A stretch of DNA of 64,000 bases from Pseudomonas sp. ICMP22404 (GCF_006227205.1 NZ_VCNG01000003.1:1-64000), one strand, 5' to 3'. Shown: positions 22,358-32,400, counted from the stretch's first letter. Numbers and translations are program-made. The notes: generated from the sequence alone by a model not told the origin.

Positions 22358-25297
22358 TCACTGCACTCGCGTACGCCCCCTACAGCCCTTCGGAGGAGCA
22401 ATAGATTTCTCCATATGACCACAAGAGCCTTCCTGCCCATTCCGATAATCCGTGCATCCCCAGAAAGGCTTATCAGTCCCTCGCTGCATCATCCGCCCCC
22501 CAGAGACCGGACACAACGCTACCCACCCCCCACAGTCCTTACTGCAGATCAGGTAGCGCCCCTCCCTTCGCATGAGTGACTGGCAATCTGGACAAGCCGT
22601 TTCGGTATGTTTGCAGCGCGGAGAAAGGGAACAGAAGTAAAATGATTCTTTACCGTTTTTCCTGATGCGCAACATCAGCTCACCCGCCTCACAAGCAGGG
22701 CAAGCGGGACCCGGCTCAGGCACTACGACCAATGCACCAAATTCATTGAGCTCGACGTCGTATTTTTCATCAAGGAGCTCTTTGATAAAGCTGGACGCCT
22801 TCCCTTTGCTTACGACGAGGTACACCCGCCGCTTAGCCCTGGTGAGCGCCACATAAAACAGTCGCCGCTCTTCAGCATGGGCAAACGTCTCACGCGGTGG
22901 CAAAAGCGTTTCCAGCAACGGATGGCTCGCCTTTTGCGGAGGCAAACCAAACTTACCCGCCTTGTTGCCGAGCACCACGATGTAGTCAGCCTCCTGCCCT
23001 TTGGAGGTATGGATGCTGTACGTTTTTATCGTCAGCCCCGGGTAGCTATCACTCAACTGTTTGAGCCTAGCTTTATCTGGCAGCAAGAAATTAAAGCGAG
23101 CCAATATGTAGACCACTGATCCCGGCTTGGCTCTGGCCGATATCCGCGTCAAAACGTGAGGCAACACTTCATCATCGTCCAGCTCGGTTCTGAACAATGA
23201 AACCGCAGGCGAATCCTCCAGCGTATGGGTATGAATATCCTTCTTCAACTGCGCAGGGTTGCGCATCACAAACCGACTGGCGACAGCATTGATTCGATCG
23301 TTGAAGCGAAAGGTCTTGTCCAGCGCACTGATGGCGGTCGCACCGAAGAAAGTCTCAAACTGCGAGGTGAGACGAATGTCACTGCCCGCAAACCGATAAA
23401 TGGATTGCCAATCGTCCCCAACACAGAACAACGACCCATCAGGCTGCGATCGCCGAAGAGCCTTAACCAAACGAGCCCTTGGCTCGGAGATATCCTGGTA
23501 CTCATCAACCAGCACAAAACGCCATGGAGCGTTGAAACCACCCTGCTCCGCCAAGCGCACCGCCTTTACGATCATGTCATCGAAATCGATCTGATCCTTA
23601 CCCTCCAGGTCATCCTGGTAACGCTTGTAGATAGGCATCAGTAGCTCAAGCGCTGCCCGCATTTGATCCGGGAAAGGTGCCGCGTTGATACGTGCTTCAA
23701 GATCGACCTTAGCCAGATCAGCGGCCTTATACCCCGTCAGCAGCTTTTCGAGCAGTTCAGCAAATTCGGTGACCACACCAAACTCACGAAGCGTTTCCAG
23801 CATGGCTTCATCGGGCAGCGGATTGAAAGTCACGCCAGCCTCTGCCAAACGTTTCTCTAGCAAAGGCAGTAGCTGGCCTTCCTGTTGCTCGAAGTGGAAG
23901 GTTTCAATCAAACGGGTCTGGTGTTGCTTGTGCAGAGCGCGCTTCCAAGCTATCGCCTGATGGTAAGCCTTGCGATCGATGTAAGGCGCAGTATTGCCCT
24001 GGCGGTCTGTACCGAAGTGCTCGATGTAGAGCTCAAATGCAGGTAGGTAAAAATCCGGGTGATAATCCCGTCTCTTTGCCGTACGGGTGGACACCTTGTA
24101 CCGAGGCTCATATTGGTACTCCACTCCCATCTTGAAAAGGAAGTTGGCGATCCGGCATTCAGCCATACTTTTGACACGCTCCCCTTTGAGGGTTCTGACC
24201 TCATGCTCTGCCAGGTAAACGAAGTACTCACCTAGGGAGGCAAAATCGAAGGGGTTTTTGATCGGAAATAGGTAGCTCTCGAAGTATTGCAACAGTCGCT
24301 TGCGATAATCTGGGTCCGTCTGTAAATCCTCAAAAGCTACTTGGGCAAACCGCTTTCGGGCAGCGTCATCATCAGCCATTGGGGTAAGAGACGGTTGACC
24401 CAGCATGTCCTTCCCCAGGGAGTGGAAGGTCGATGCTTTGATGCCCTTGATCCCTACACGCGCTTCCAGTCGCTCGCGCATTTCTTCAGCAGCATCTTTT
24501 CCATAAGCCAATAGCAAAATATCTTCCGGCTGCGCCTGTCCGCTGCGCACCAGAAAGGCGACTCGGCCCATGGTCGTGCTGGTTTTTCCGGTACCCGCCC
24601 CAGCAAGTACCAGGTTGTTATCCTCATCCACGATGCAGGCAAGCCGCTGGTTGAGCGTGAGAGGCATGGACTCGATTGTATCGAACAACTCAGCATGTTC
24701 GACCAAACTGAGCTTCACGTAATGACTACGCCAACGGCGCAGACACCTTTCCCCGTTCTGGACCCAGGACCAAGCTCGGATCAAAATCTTGCGCTCAGCC
24801 GCTGACAGAACACCTAGCCCTCTTGGAGGCAGTGCTGGCCAATGCTTGGATTGTTCAATTAGATCAGCGTGAAGCGACGTCCACTGGGACCGCCGGCAAT
24901 AATGGCAGGCTCGAACTCTCTTGAGGAAAGCATCCAACGTATCTGCAATGGCAAGCACCCGGCTGCCATACCACTCACGTAACACCTCACGCCAAAGGTC
25001 GTCAGCCCGTTTGATACCCCATCCAATCGCCCTCAATTGACCGGAGGGCAAGGTTAGGGTCAAACAAGAAATCCCCAACCAACGATTTAGTTGAGGTGGC
25101 TTGGGCATTCCAGTCGCCAGGACTTTGGACGATCGTCCAGTCCAATCGACAGCCATCAATCCGTTGGAGGCTATGTCCAACGAGGCACACGTGGAACCTA
25201 ACCATTTCGCCAAGCGAAAACTACGAAAAGCTCCATGAATCATTGAGGCGTCCTGCCCTGCCAGCACTGAAGAGAAATCGGTGCTGTGCTCATCCAT
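22358..25297 (-). CDS. UvrD-family helicase with embedded nuclease-like segment and C-terminal zinc ribbons
   Basis: From ATG 25297 (AAGGAAG upstream) the protein has 979 residues. Walker A is LAGAGTGKTS at 231-240. Between the helicase parts (about 345-420) is a PD-(D/E)xK-like segment, with ECRIANFLFKMGVEYQYEP then DYHPDFYLPAFELYIEHFG. Later come VLVDEYQDIS (Walker B), the SF1 motifs around SIYRFAGSDIR, and YFVALTRAKRRVYLV-type motif VI. The C-terminus (about 850-975) carries several Cys pairs of topoisomerase-type zinc ribbons, such as CPACEAGELMLR and CPDCQSLMRREGRYLICSKDC. It resembles helicase IV-type proteins seen in defence islands. A role in DNA processing of invaders is likely but unproven. 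Confidence 0.9.
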   Translation of the reverse strand: MDEHSTDFSSVLAGQDASMIHGAFRSFRLAKWLGSTCASLDIASNGLMAVDWTGRSSKVLATGMPKPPQLNRWLGISCLTLTLPSGQLRAIGWGIKRADDLWREVLREWYGSRVLAIADTLDAFLKRVRACHYCRRSQWTSLHADLIEQSKHWPALPPRGLGVLSAAERKILIRAWSWVQNGERCLRRWRSHYVKLSLVEHAELFDTIESMPLTLNQRLACIVDEDNNLVLAGAGTGKTSTTMGRVAFLVRSGQAQPEDILLLAYGKDAAEEMRERLEARVGIKGIKASTFHSLGKDMLGQPSLTPMADDDAARKRFAQVAFEDLQTDPDYRKRLLQYFESYLFPIKNPFDFASLGEYFVYLAEHEVRTLKGERVKSMAECRIANFLFKMGVEYQYEPRYKVSTRTAKRRDYHPDFYLPAFELYIEHFGTDRQGNTAPYIDRKAYHQAIAWKRALHKQHQTRLIETFHFEQQEGQLLPLLEKRLAEAGVTFNPLPDEAMLETLREFGVVTEFAELLEKLLTGYKAADLAKVDLEARINAAPFPDQMRAALELLMPIYKRYQDDLEGKDQIDFDDMIVKAVRLAEQGGFNAPWRFVLVDEYQDISEPRARLVKALRRSQPDGSLFCVGDDWQSIYRFAGSDIRLTSQFETFFGATAISALDKTFRFNDRINAVASRFVMRNPAQLKKDIHTHTLEDSPAVSLFRTELDDDEVLPHVLTRISARAKPGSVVYILARFNFLLPDKARLKQLSDSYPGLTIKTYSIHTSKGQEADYIVVLGNKAGKFGLPPQKASHPLLETLLPPRETFAHAEERRLFYVALTRAKRRVYLVVSKGKASSFIKELLDEKYDVELNEFGALVVVPEPGPACPACEAGELMLRIRKNGKESFYFCSLSPRCKHTETACPDCQSLMRREGRYLICSKDCGGWVALCPVSGGRMMQRGTDKPFWGCTDYRNGQEGSCGHMEKSIAPPKGCRGRTRVQ

Positions 25298-25413
25298 GCC
25301 ATACAAATCTTCCTTTCTACGTCCTAATCCATGCGCAAATACGCCACTATTGAGCCATTATCGCATAACACGTCGAGGTCAGACAGGCATATGCGCTTTG
25401 GCAGTCGGCATGC

Positions 25414-25767
25414 TTAGCTTAGCTTGGCTGGTCCTTGATAATTTCCAGCGACAGGTCGCAATCGGGCCAGAAGCTGCCACTTCACAATGGCAGATACACC
25501 ACTTAACAATGATCCGAAGCCACTCCAAGCCGCATGGTCAGCTGAGATCGATCCAAGTTTCCACCAATACACCCACTTATGAGGAGCTCGAACACACCCA
25601 GTATGATCCCGAAGGACCATAGTATTTGCTTCAAGCTCACAGGGCGTCCCTTCCAAAATTCTAGTGGCCGCATCCTGCCTGTAAGACCGGGACCACCGCA
25701 TCACTTCCAAAGCACCATAGGCGGTTGAAAACTCCTGAGTCTGAGCGACCAAGCAGATCGCCAGCAT
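25414..25767 (-). CDS. Possible small membrane-associated protein
   Basis: This 117-codon frame begins MLAICLVAQTQEFSTAYGA, a signal-like start, and continues with plausible coding composition through EGTPCELEANTMVLRDHTG. A hydrophobic patch lies near GSLLSGVSAIVKWQLLA. It starts 52 bp after the papain-like gene on the same strand. Its last part overlaps sequence resembling pseudomonad intergenic repeats (GGCCAGAAGCTG), so the true C-terminus is doubtful. No family was recognised. Confidence 0.35.
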   Translation of the reverse strand: MLAICLVAQTQEFSTAYGALEVMRWSRSYRQDAATRILEGTPCELEANTMVLRDHTGCVRAPHKWVYWWKLGSISADHAAWSGFGSLLSGVSAIVKWQLLARLRPVAGNYQGPAKLS

Positions 25768-25819
25768 AAAAAATGCCGGGCCATAGCTTCTTGCCGTCCT
25801 ACCGGCTCACATGAGCGTT

Positions 25820-26440
25820 TCAATTCGGGACGAGCTGAATGACATTGATATTGTTCGGGTAGGAAGTAGATTTGTTGATCCCCGCGACCTTGATAGTCGT
25901 GTTATAGAATCGCCCCGTCTTGGTATCCTGTCTCTCATTCAGCCCGTAGGAGTGGTTGGTGTACGAGCAAGCAACAAGGTAGACCCCGGCATCATCATCA
26001 CGTCCCACAATCGCAACCCAGTGTTCCCCCATCCCGCCTTCCTCGAACTCAGCCTTTTCCCTCACACAGAGAATCGCCACAGCCTTACTGAAATCCATTG
26101 TGGTCAGAGCCTCAATGTCAGTGGAAGTCACCAGAGGTGACACAGCCGATCCATCAGTCATCACCTCGAAGCAGGTCGCAATGAAGGCTTGCTTCACCTT
26201 GGCGTCAGTCGCGTTCCTGAGCTTGCCGAAATCGCTTCCCTCCCCCAACACGAAATTGTGAAGGGATGGCGTATTGCCAATGACGCGCCTCCACAAATTG
26301 GAGTTCCTGTACGCGAAATCTGAGGCTTTGTCGCTTGGACTTCTAAGTGCTTTGTACGCATTGAACAGGGAATAGATCAGGCACAGACCATCAAAATGGC
26401 CTTGCGCCAGAATTCGTTGGATAGGTTGAGTCGACCTCAA
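25820..26440 (-). CDS. Papain-like cysteine peptidase fold, hypothetical
   Basis: This 206-residue protein appears to start at a TTG (26440), with AGGG about 8 bp upstream; no ATG or GTG was found in the open frame above it. The N-terminal GHFDGLCLIYSLFNAYKAL has a Cys at the start of a helix, and GEHWVAIVGRDDDAGVYLVA has the His, followed by a strand. This Cys-His order matches papain-like or C39-like enzymes. An Asn/Asp third residue could lie in ACSYTNHSYG. Such proteins occur in toxin, effector and defence loci. The substrate is unknown. Confidence 0.6.
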   Translation of the reverse strand: MRSTQPIQRILAQGHFDGLCLIYSLFNAYKALRSPSDKASDFAYRNSNLWRRVIGNTPSLHNFVLGEGSDFGKLRNATDAKVKQAFIATCFEVMTDGSAVSPLVTSTDIEALTTMDFSKAVAILCVREKAEFEEGGMGEHWVAIVGRDDDAGVYLVACSYTNHSYGLNERQDTKTGRFYNTTIKVAGINKSTSYPNNINVIQLVPN

Positions 26441-26664
26441 TGAGATTACCCTATTATTTTGAACAGATTTTAATCGTGTTTATTTATTGAGAGTGCCCAC
26501 AATCAGTGGCTATGCAGCTCGAGCGAGCGCTATGCGCGCCCGGCGCGACAGAAGATTTTCTCCTGCCGATACAGCGGTAGATAGTCAGCAGACTTGCCAC
26601 CATGACGAGGACTCGCTCACAGCAAAGACGCAAATGTGCGTGGAGAGCCAGGACGCAATTTGCC

Positions 26665-26892
26665 TTACCATGAGACATGGATCATCAAGGCAATGAATGC
26701 CCCAAAGAGCGTAACCAAAACCACGCCGCCCAACGCGACTGCCCAGCCCCAAGCAAAGCCACTCTCACCCTTGAATTTACCCCCTGTCAGCTTACGTAGA
26801 ATGGCTACACCGATGCGGTGAGCAAGCGCGTTGACAAGGTAGTCCGTAATAAAACCTACGACAGTATCCATCTCAACCATCGTCCTTTTCAT
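26665..26892 (-). CDS. Small membrane protein, duplicated as a fragment at 60.8 kb
   Basis: This protein of about 75 residues begins MKRTMVEMDTVVGFITDYLV; Met5 or Met8 could also be the start. Residues 10-40 are amphipathic (DYLVNALAHRIGVAILRKLTGG). One membrane helix (about 48-70, WAVALGGVVLVTLFGAFIAL) ends the protein. A degenerate copy of its 5' two-thirds and upstream sequence is at 60779-60931 in the same orientation. Function is unknown. It lies between the papain-like gene and a small helical gene, in cargo that is otherwise defence-like. Confidence 0.6.
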   Translation of the reverse strand: MKRTMVEMDTVVGFITDYLVNALAHRIGVAILRKLTGGKFKGESGFAWGWAVALGGVVLVTLFGAFIALMIHVSW

Positions 26893-27008
26893 TCAGTTCC
26901 GCAAATCAGGGAAGATATCGAGCGAGCATTGCAATTAGGATTTCCAGTCGCGCGGTCAGGAGTTCGACTGAGTTCTGGATTCGAATTTGAACACCGGGCT
27001 TTGCGATC

Positions 27009-27251
27009 TCAGCTCTTGAAGCGATCATCGACGCGTAATTTTTCCTGACGTAGCAGCTTCAGCGCACTGGCAATGCCTTCTGCATTTTGATCAAGGGTTT
27101 GCAGAGCCGTAACGACATTGCGATGAGCTTTGCTTGAGTTACTAGCCTTGCTCCACAAGGCCAACTCCTCGATAGCAGCGGCCAGAGCGTTCTGATTCAC
27201 CTGGATCAGCTCCAACACGTCAGCCACTATTTCGATTTGCCCATCATTCAT
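27009..27251 (-). CDS. Small helical hypothetical protein
   Basis: The ATG at 27251 lies behind GGGGAGAAG and gives 80 residues. The sequence is almost entirely helical and heptad-like: MNDGQIEIVADVLELIQVNQ, then LAAAIEELALWSKASNSSKA, then TLDQNAEGIASALKLLRQEK. Nothing identifies a function. It lies 220 bp downstream of umuC on the same strand and could share its transcript. Confidence 0.6.
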   Translation of the reverse strand: MNDGQIEIVADVLELIQVNQNALAAAIEELALWSKASNSSKAHRNVVTALQTLDQNAEGIASALKLLRQEKLRVDDRFKS

Positions 27252-27508
27252 CGTTTCTTCTCCCCAAGGTCTCTTGAGCGTAGTCCAACGCGGACGCCGT
27301 GGCATGGATCAGGACATGCAGCTCACTGAAATAGAGCGGCCTTCCGCGCAGGTTACCTCCGACCCTGCCCGAGGCTCACCTTCTATGGGTGACCATGGAA
27401 GAGCGTTGCCCCATCTCGTCAACCGGCTCAACAGATCCGAGTGAAGGCCGCGAGATTAGGACTCACACCCCGACCCGACATCAGAACCCACCAGAACAGC
27501 ACTGCCCG

Positions 27509-28786
27509 CTACTTACAAATAACAACCCACAACTGATCCAACCTCGTCGTAAAACTCCGACTCATCATGTCCCGCCGCATCCCCCACTCCGGATTGACCG
27601 GAACGCTGGCAGCGCGAAGCGTCCCCCTACCCCATCGCCCATTGATTTGATCCAGTACCGCCATCAATTTTGTAGCTTCCGCTGGCTGCGAGGTCGCGAA
27701 CAGATCATCCGTATACTCCCCTTTCTGGCACAGGTTCATCAGCAAAACCTCCGCCTTGCTGTACTTGAAACCCGGCCTGTACACCCGATCCAGTGCATCC
27801 ATTGCGGCCTTTGTCAGCAGACGAACATCATCCGTCGGATACGGCAGCTCAACGAGCACCCCATTGGCGTATTTCGCCTCCTCCGGATTGAACATCCCGG
27901 TGCGGATGCTCACACGAACCTTCTTGCACAGAGACTGCTGAGCCCTGAGCTTTTCCGAGGCCCGCATCATGTAGGTGGCCACCGCTTCCTTGATCGGCGC
28001 CAACTCGGTAAGACGCTGACCGAACATACGGCTACAGCATATCTCCTGCTTGGGCGGATCTGGCTCGTCCAGTTCCAGGCACGGCGTACCGGCCAACTCC
28101 CGAGCCGTCTTCTCGATCACTACGCTGAACTTCTTACGAAGCGTCCAGGGGTCGGCCTTGGCCAGGTCCATAGCCGTCTTGATTCCCATGCCATCCAGGT
28201 GCACTTTCATCCTGCGGCCAACACCCCAGACCTCGGACACATCCGTGTTGCGCAACACCCAATCACGCTTGAACGAATCGCAGATATCAACCACCCCACC
28301 CGTCTGCACCTGAAGGCGCTTGGCCGTGTGGTTCGCCAGCTTGGCCAGCGTCTTGGTGTGAGCGATCCCCACCCCGACTGGAATGCCGGTACAACGCAGC
28401 ACCTGGCTACGAATCTTGCGACCCAGCGCATCCAAGCCATCAATGCCAGTCAGATCAACAAAGGCTTCATCAATGCTGTACACCTCAACCGCCGGCACCA
28501 TGGACTCAATGAGCGTCATGACCCGCTCACTCATATCGCCATAAAGCGCGTAGTTGGATGAGAACGGAACAATGCCGTGCTTCTGCAGCTTGTGCTTGAT
28601 CTGGAAGTACGGCTCCCCCATCTTCACGTAGGGCTTGGCATCGTAACTGCGGGCAATCACACAGCCATCGTTGTTGCTCAGCACCACGATGGGCACCCGG
28701 GCCAGGTCTGGACGAAACACACGTTCGCAACTGGCGTAGAAGCTGTTGCAATCGATCAGAGCAAACACCGGCTGGACTTTAGACAT
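27509..28786 (-). CDS. umuC: UmuC, catalytic subunit of DNA polymerase V
   Basis: This 425-residue Y-family polymerase has the usual full length for UmuC. Palm motifs are ALIDCNSFYASCERVF at 8-23 and VYSIDEAFVDLTG near residue 100 (catalytic Asp/Glu). The PIVVLSNNDGCVIARS finger motif is near residue 32. The C-terminal little-finger region ends MSRSFTTRLDQLWVVICK. With UmuD' and RecA it carries out error-prone synthesis past lesions. It overlaps the umuD stop by 8 bp, so the two are co-translated from the LexA-controlled promoter. Pseudomonad rulAB/umuDC loci are common on plasmids and ICEs and are known integration sites. Confidence 0.96.
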   Translation of the reverse strand: MSKVQPVFALIDCNSFYASCERVFRPDLARVPIVVLSNNDGCVIARSYDAKPYVKMGEPYFQIKHKLQKHGIVPFSSNYALYGDMSERVMTLIESMVPAVEVYSIDEAFVDLTGIDGLDALGRKIRSQVLRCTGIPVGVGIAHTKTLAKLANHTAKRLQVQTGGVVDICDSFKRDWVLRNTDVSEVWGVGRRMKVHLDGMGIKTAMDLAKADPWTLRKKFSVVIEKTARELAGTPCLELDEPDPPKQEICCSRMFGQRLTELAPIKEAVATYMMRASEKLRAQQSLCKKVRVSIRTGMFNPEEAKYANGVLVELPYPTDDVRLLTKAAMDALDRVYRPGFKYSKAEVLLMNLCQKGEYTDDLFATSQPAEATKLMAVLDQINGRWGRGTLRAASVPVNPEWGMRRDMMSRSFTTRLDQLWVVICK

Positions 28787-29204
28787 GGCTGCGCACGCTG
28801 CAGGTGATCACACCCCAAATGACCAGTTCGTCCCCCTCAAGCACGTACCTGGGTGGGTACTTTGGGTTCTCCGACAGGAGAATCACCTCCTTTCCCCGCA
28901 GGCACAGCCGCTTGCACACAGGTTCGTTATTCAACAGCGCCACAACGATGTGCCCGTGCACCGGCTCCAATGCTCGATCCACTACCGCCAAATCCCCTTC
29001 GAAGATTCCAGCGCCCTGCATGCTCTCCCCGGCAATCGAAACCAGATAGACATGCGGAGCACGGATGTTCAGAACCTCATCCAGTGAGATGTGCGCTTCG
29101 ATGTGGTCCGCTGCCGGGGATGGGAACCCAGCAGGCACACGAAACGAACACAAAGGCAGCTTCAAGCCACCCTCGGCAATAGGACCCAAGATTGAAAAGC
29201 TCAT
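28779..29204 (-). CDS. umuD: UmuD, self-cleaving LexA-like subunit
   Basis: The start at ATG 29204 gives 141 residues; an upstream TTG is unlikely. Peptidase S24 features are present: a probable Ala-Gly cleavage site in SFRVPAGFPSP (residues 20-30), catalytic Ser in AGESMQGAGI (about 63), and the general-base Lys in EPVCKRLCL (about 100). RecA-stimulated self-cleavage yields UmuD', which joins UmuC. The upstream LexA box explains SOS control. It overlaps umuC. Confidence 0.95.
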   Translation of the reverse strand: MSFSILGPIAEGGLKLPLCSFRVPAGFPSPAADHIEAHISLDEVLNIRAPHVYLVSIAGESMQGAGIFEGDLAVVDRALEPVHGHIVVALLNNEPVCKRLCLRGKEVILLSENPKYPPRYVLEGDELVIWGVITCSVRSHV

Positions 29205-29224
29205 GACGCACGACACCAAAATAC

Positions 29225-29240
29225 CTGTACGAACATACAG
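29225..29240 (-). promoter_or_regulatory. LexA (SOS) box upstream of umuDC
   Basis: CTGTACGAACATACAG matches the CTGT-N8-ACAG consensus exactly and lies 21 bp before the umuD start. On the minus strand a TTGACC -35-like hexamer lies just upstream, 17 bases before TTAACT, so the box overlaps the likely start region of transcription. Confidence 0.93.
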
Positions 29241-29423
29241 TTAACTTTGTACAAGTATGGCGGTCAATTTGTATAGGAATTATCAGACAAGCGGATCGGA
29301 AGGTCGGCGGATACGGTACGTCCTCCGATTGAATAAGACGCTCTTGCTCACATCAGGCCACTTAGGCGCTTCGACTGGATAGGGGCCTCTAGGGTCGACT
29401 GCAATTTTCAACAGACAAAAAAA

Positions 29424-29454
29424 TGCCCCCGCCAAATGCACTTGCGCGGGGGCA
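29424..29454 (-). terminator. Rho-independent terminator after RTX gene A
   Basis: Read on the minus strand, TGCCCCCGC pairs with GCGGGGGCA and is followed by at least seven T's (plus-strand A-run at 29417-29423). It lies about 45 bp downstream of the RTX stop and ends the type I secretion locus A transcript. Confidence 0.93.
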
Positions 29455-29496
29455 GATTTTCAGTTCATCCGAGGGCGAAGCTAGGCTTATACAGCT

Positions 29497-32400
29497 CTAT
29501 TTCCAATTTGCAGCCAATGCCGTGTCGAGCTGAGCCCGCTGATCATTGGTAATAGTCGTTTCGGCCCCCGGCGCCACGCCAAAAGAGGCCATTGTGTTGA
29601 CCAGACTCTGCACTTGACTATCAAGCAACGTCTTCCCATCTGCCGTTTTCAAGACCTCGACGTGATAAACACTCGACTCATACCAGTTACTGATGGTCAA
29701 TTTGTCGTCTCCTCCAATGAGGCTTATCTCCAAATTGGACCCGCTTTGCCGGAACCATAAGTCTTGAGGGCTAACATCCGCCCCAAACGCCAAGGTGTCG
29801 GTAGCGCCGTAGCCTGGGGAATATTCGTTGATTCTGTCCTGACCATCTCCACGGTTGAACAGATAGGTGTCCGAAAAGTAGCTTCCGGTCAACGTATCGT
29901 TACCCGCCCCACCGGCCAAAACGCTATCCCTTGCGTTATAAGCGACCTGGATGACGTCATTACCCGCATCACCGAACAGTTGGTTGGTGCCTCCTGCGCC
30001 ATCCAACGTATCGTCGCCGCTTCCGCCATGGATAATATCGTTGCCGTTCCAACCTATCAGGGCGTCCGCGCCTGCCGTCCCCACCTGATTCAGCCCTGTC
30101 GCAATCATATCTGTCCAGGTCCAGGACGTGCCGTCGGCAAACTCGACACGCTCAATGACGCTCTGACTGATGACGCTGGCATTGGCGGTAGCATCATCGA
30201 ACAGCCCCTTGACCGTTACCTGATCGGTGCCGTTACGGTGTAGGAGAAGCAAGTCGGAGCCAACCCGGCGCATCGTGATGTCACTGGTAAGGATTCCGGC
30301 TCCAAATCTCAAGACATCGGTGCCCCCGTAACCAGGGTCGTACTCCGAAATGGTGTCTTGACCGTCACCCAGATTGAACAGGTAGGTATCTGAAAAGTAG
30401 CCGCCTTTCAAGGTATCGTTGCCAGCCCCGCCAGCCAGTGTGTTGTTTCTGGAGTTGTAGGCTACCTGAATGACGTCATTACCCGCATCTCCAAAGAGCT
30501 GGTTACTACCAGCTCCACCGTCCACGGTATCGTCGCCATCGCCACCATGAATAATGTCATTGCCATTGAAGCCGACCAAAGCGTCAGCCCCCGCAGATCC
30601 CGTCTGGCTCAGCCCCTGCGCAACCATGTCCGACCAAGTCCAGAACGTGCCATCGGCAAACTCAACTCGCTCGATGATGGTCTGACTAATGGCCGTAGTA
30701 TCAGAGGTCGCACCATCGAATAAGCCTTTGAGCGTGACCTGATCGGTGCCGTTACGATGCAGGAATATCAAATCAGGACCAGTCCGACGCATCAGGATGT
30801 CACTGGCAAGGATCCCAGCTCCGAATCTCAAGACATCGGTGCTCCCGTAACCAGGGTCGTATTCCGAAATGGTGTCTTGACCGTCACCCAGATTGAACAG
30901 ATAGGTGTCTGAAAAGTAGCCGCCTTTCAAGGTATCGTTGCCAGCCCCGCCAGCCAGTGTGTTGTTTCTGGAGTTGTAAGCTACCTGAATGACGTCATTA
31001 CCCGCATCTCCAAAGAGCTGGTTGCTACCAGCTCCACCGTCCACGGTATCGTCGCCATCGCCACCATGAATAATGTCATTGCCATTGAAGCCGACCAAGG
31101 CGTCAGCCCCCGCAGATCCCGTCTGGCTCAACCCCTGCGCAACCATGTCCGACCAAGTCCAGAACGTGCCATCGGCAAACTCAACTCGCTCAATGATGGT
31201 CTGACTAATGGCCGTAGTATCAGAGGTCGCACCATCGAATAAGCCTTTGAGCGTGACCTGATCGGTGCCGTTACGATGCAGGAATATCAAATCAGGACCA
31301 GTCCGACGCATCAGGATGTCACTGGCAAGGATCCCAGCTCCGAATCTCAAGACATCGGTGCTCCCGTAACCAGGGTCGTATTCCGAAATGGTGTCTTGAC
31401 CGTCACCCAGGTTGAATAGGTAGGTGTCCGAAAAGTAACCACCGGTCAACGTATCGTTACCCGCCCCACCCGCTAAGATGTTATCTCTTGAGTTGGAAGT
31501 GACCCGGACATCGTCGTTACCCGCATCACCATACAACTGGTTGCTGCCGGAACCGCCGTCCAAGGTATCGTCGCCACTTCCCCCATGGATAATGTCGTTG
31601 CCATTCCAACCGACAAGAGCATCCGACCTTGATGTTCCCGTTTGATTCAAGCCTGCAGCAATCATGTCAGCCCAGGTCCAGGACGTACCGTCGGCAAACT
31701 CGACGCGCTCAATGACGCTCTGATTGACAATGCTGGTGCTGGAGGTGGTGCCATCGAACAGTCCCTTGACTGTTACTTGATCGGTACCGTTGCGGTGCTT
31801 AAACACCAGGTCGGAACCAACCCGTTGCAGGTTGATATCGCTAGCATGGATTCCAGCGCCGAAACGCAAGGTATCGGTCGCCACGTGGCCGGCATCATTC
31901 TCAGTAATGACATCCTTACCATCTCCCTCGTTGAACAGATAGGTGTCGGCGTAAGAACTGCCGAACAACTGATCATCTCCAACACCACCACTCAGCAGAT
32001 TGTTATTCGAGTCGGAGTCGACTTTCAGTAGATCATTTCCTTCGTCACCAAATAGCTGGTTGTTGCCCTTACCACCATCAAGTGTGTCATCACCTAAGCC
32101 ACCCGAAAGATAATCGTTCCCACTGAATCCCTTAAGTGTGTCATTTCCCGAAAGACCATACATCACACCGTCATACGTATCTTTACCACTGAGCGTGTCG
32201 TCCACCCCACTACCTAATTGTCCCGGCCGGTTAAGGGTCGTTAACGCTGCATCCAAGTCAGAACCGTTAATATTTCCCTGTTGACTCAATGCCTTCAGGA
32301 TCGCCGTAGCACCTTGAAAGCCCGATGATTTCAGAGCTATCGTGAATTCTTGCAAACTCTGTAGTGCGGATGCTGGGGCGGTAGCATACTGGGTACGGAT

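Noticed and set aside
19660..25500. Similar GGCCAGAAGCTG blocks near 19670 and 25465
   Set aside because: Short degenerate match of a kind common between pseudomonad genes; too weak to call attachment sites or a mobile element.
27389..28561. Plus-strand open frame of 390 codons opposite umuC
   Set aside because: umuC on the other strand is full length with all motifs; the antisense frame is His/Gln/Pro-rich low-quality sequence.
29953..30482. Further TGACGTCA palindromes
   Set aside because: They lie inside RTX repeat codons and recur with the coding repeat, so they are not evidence for a regulatory site.
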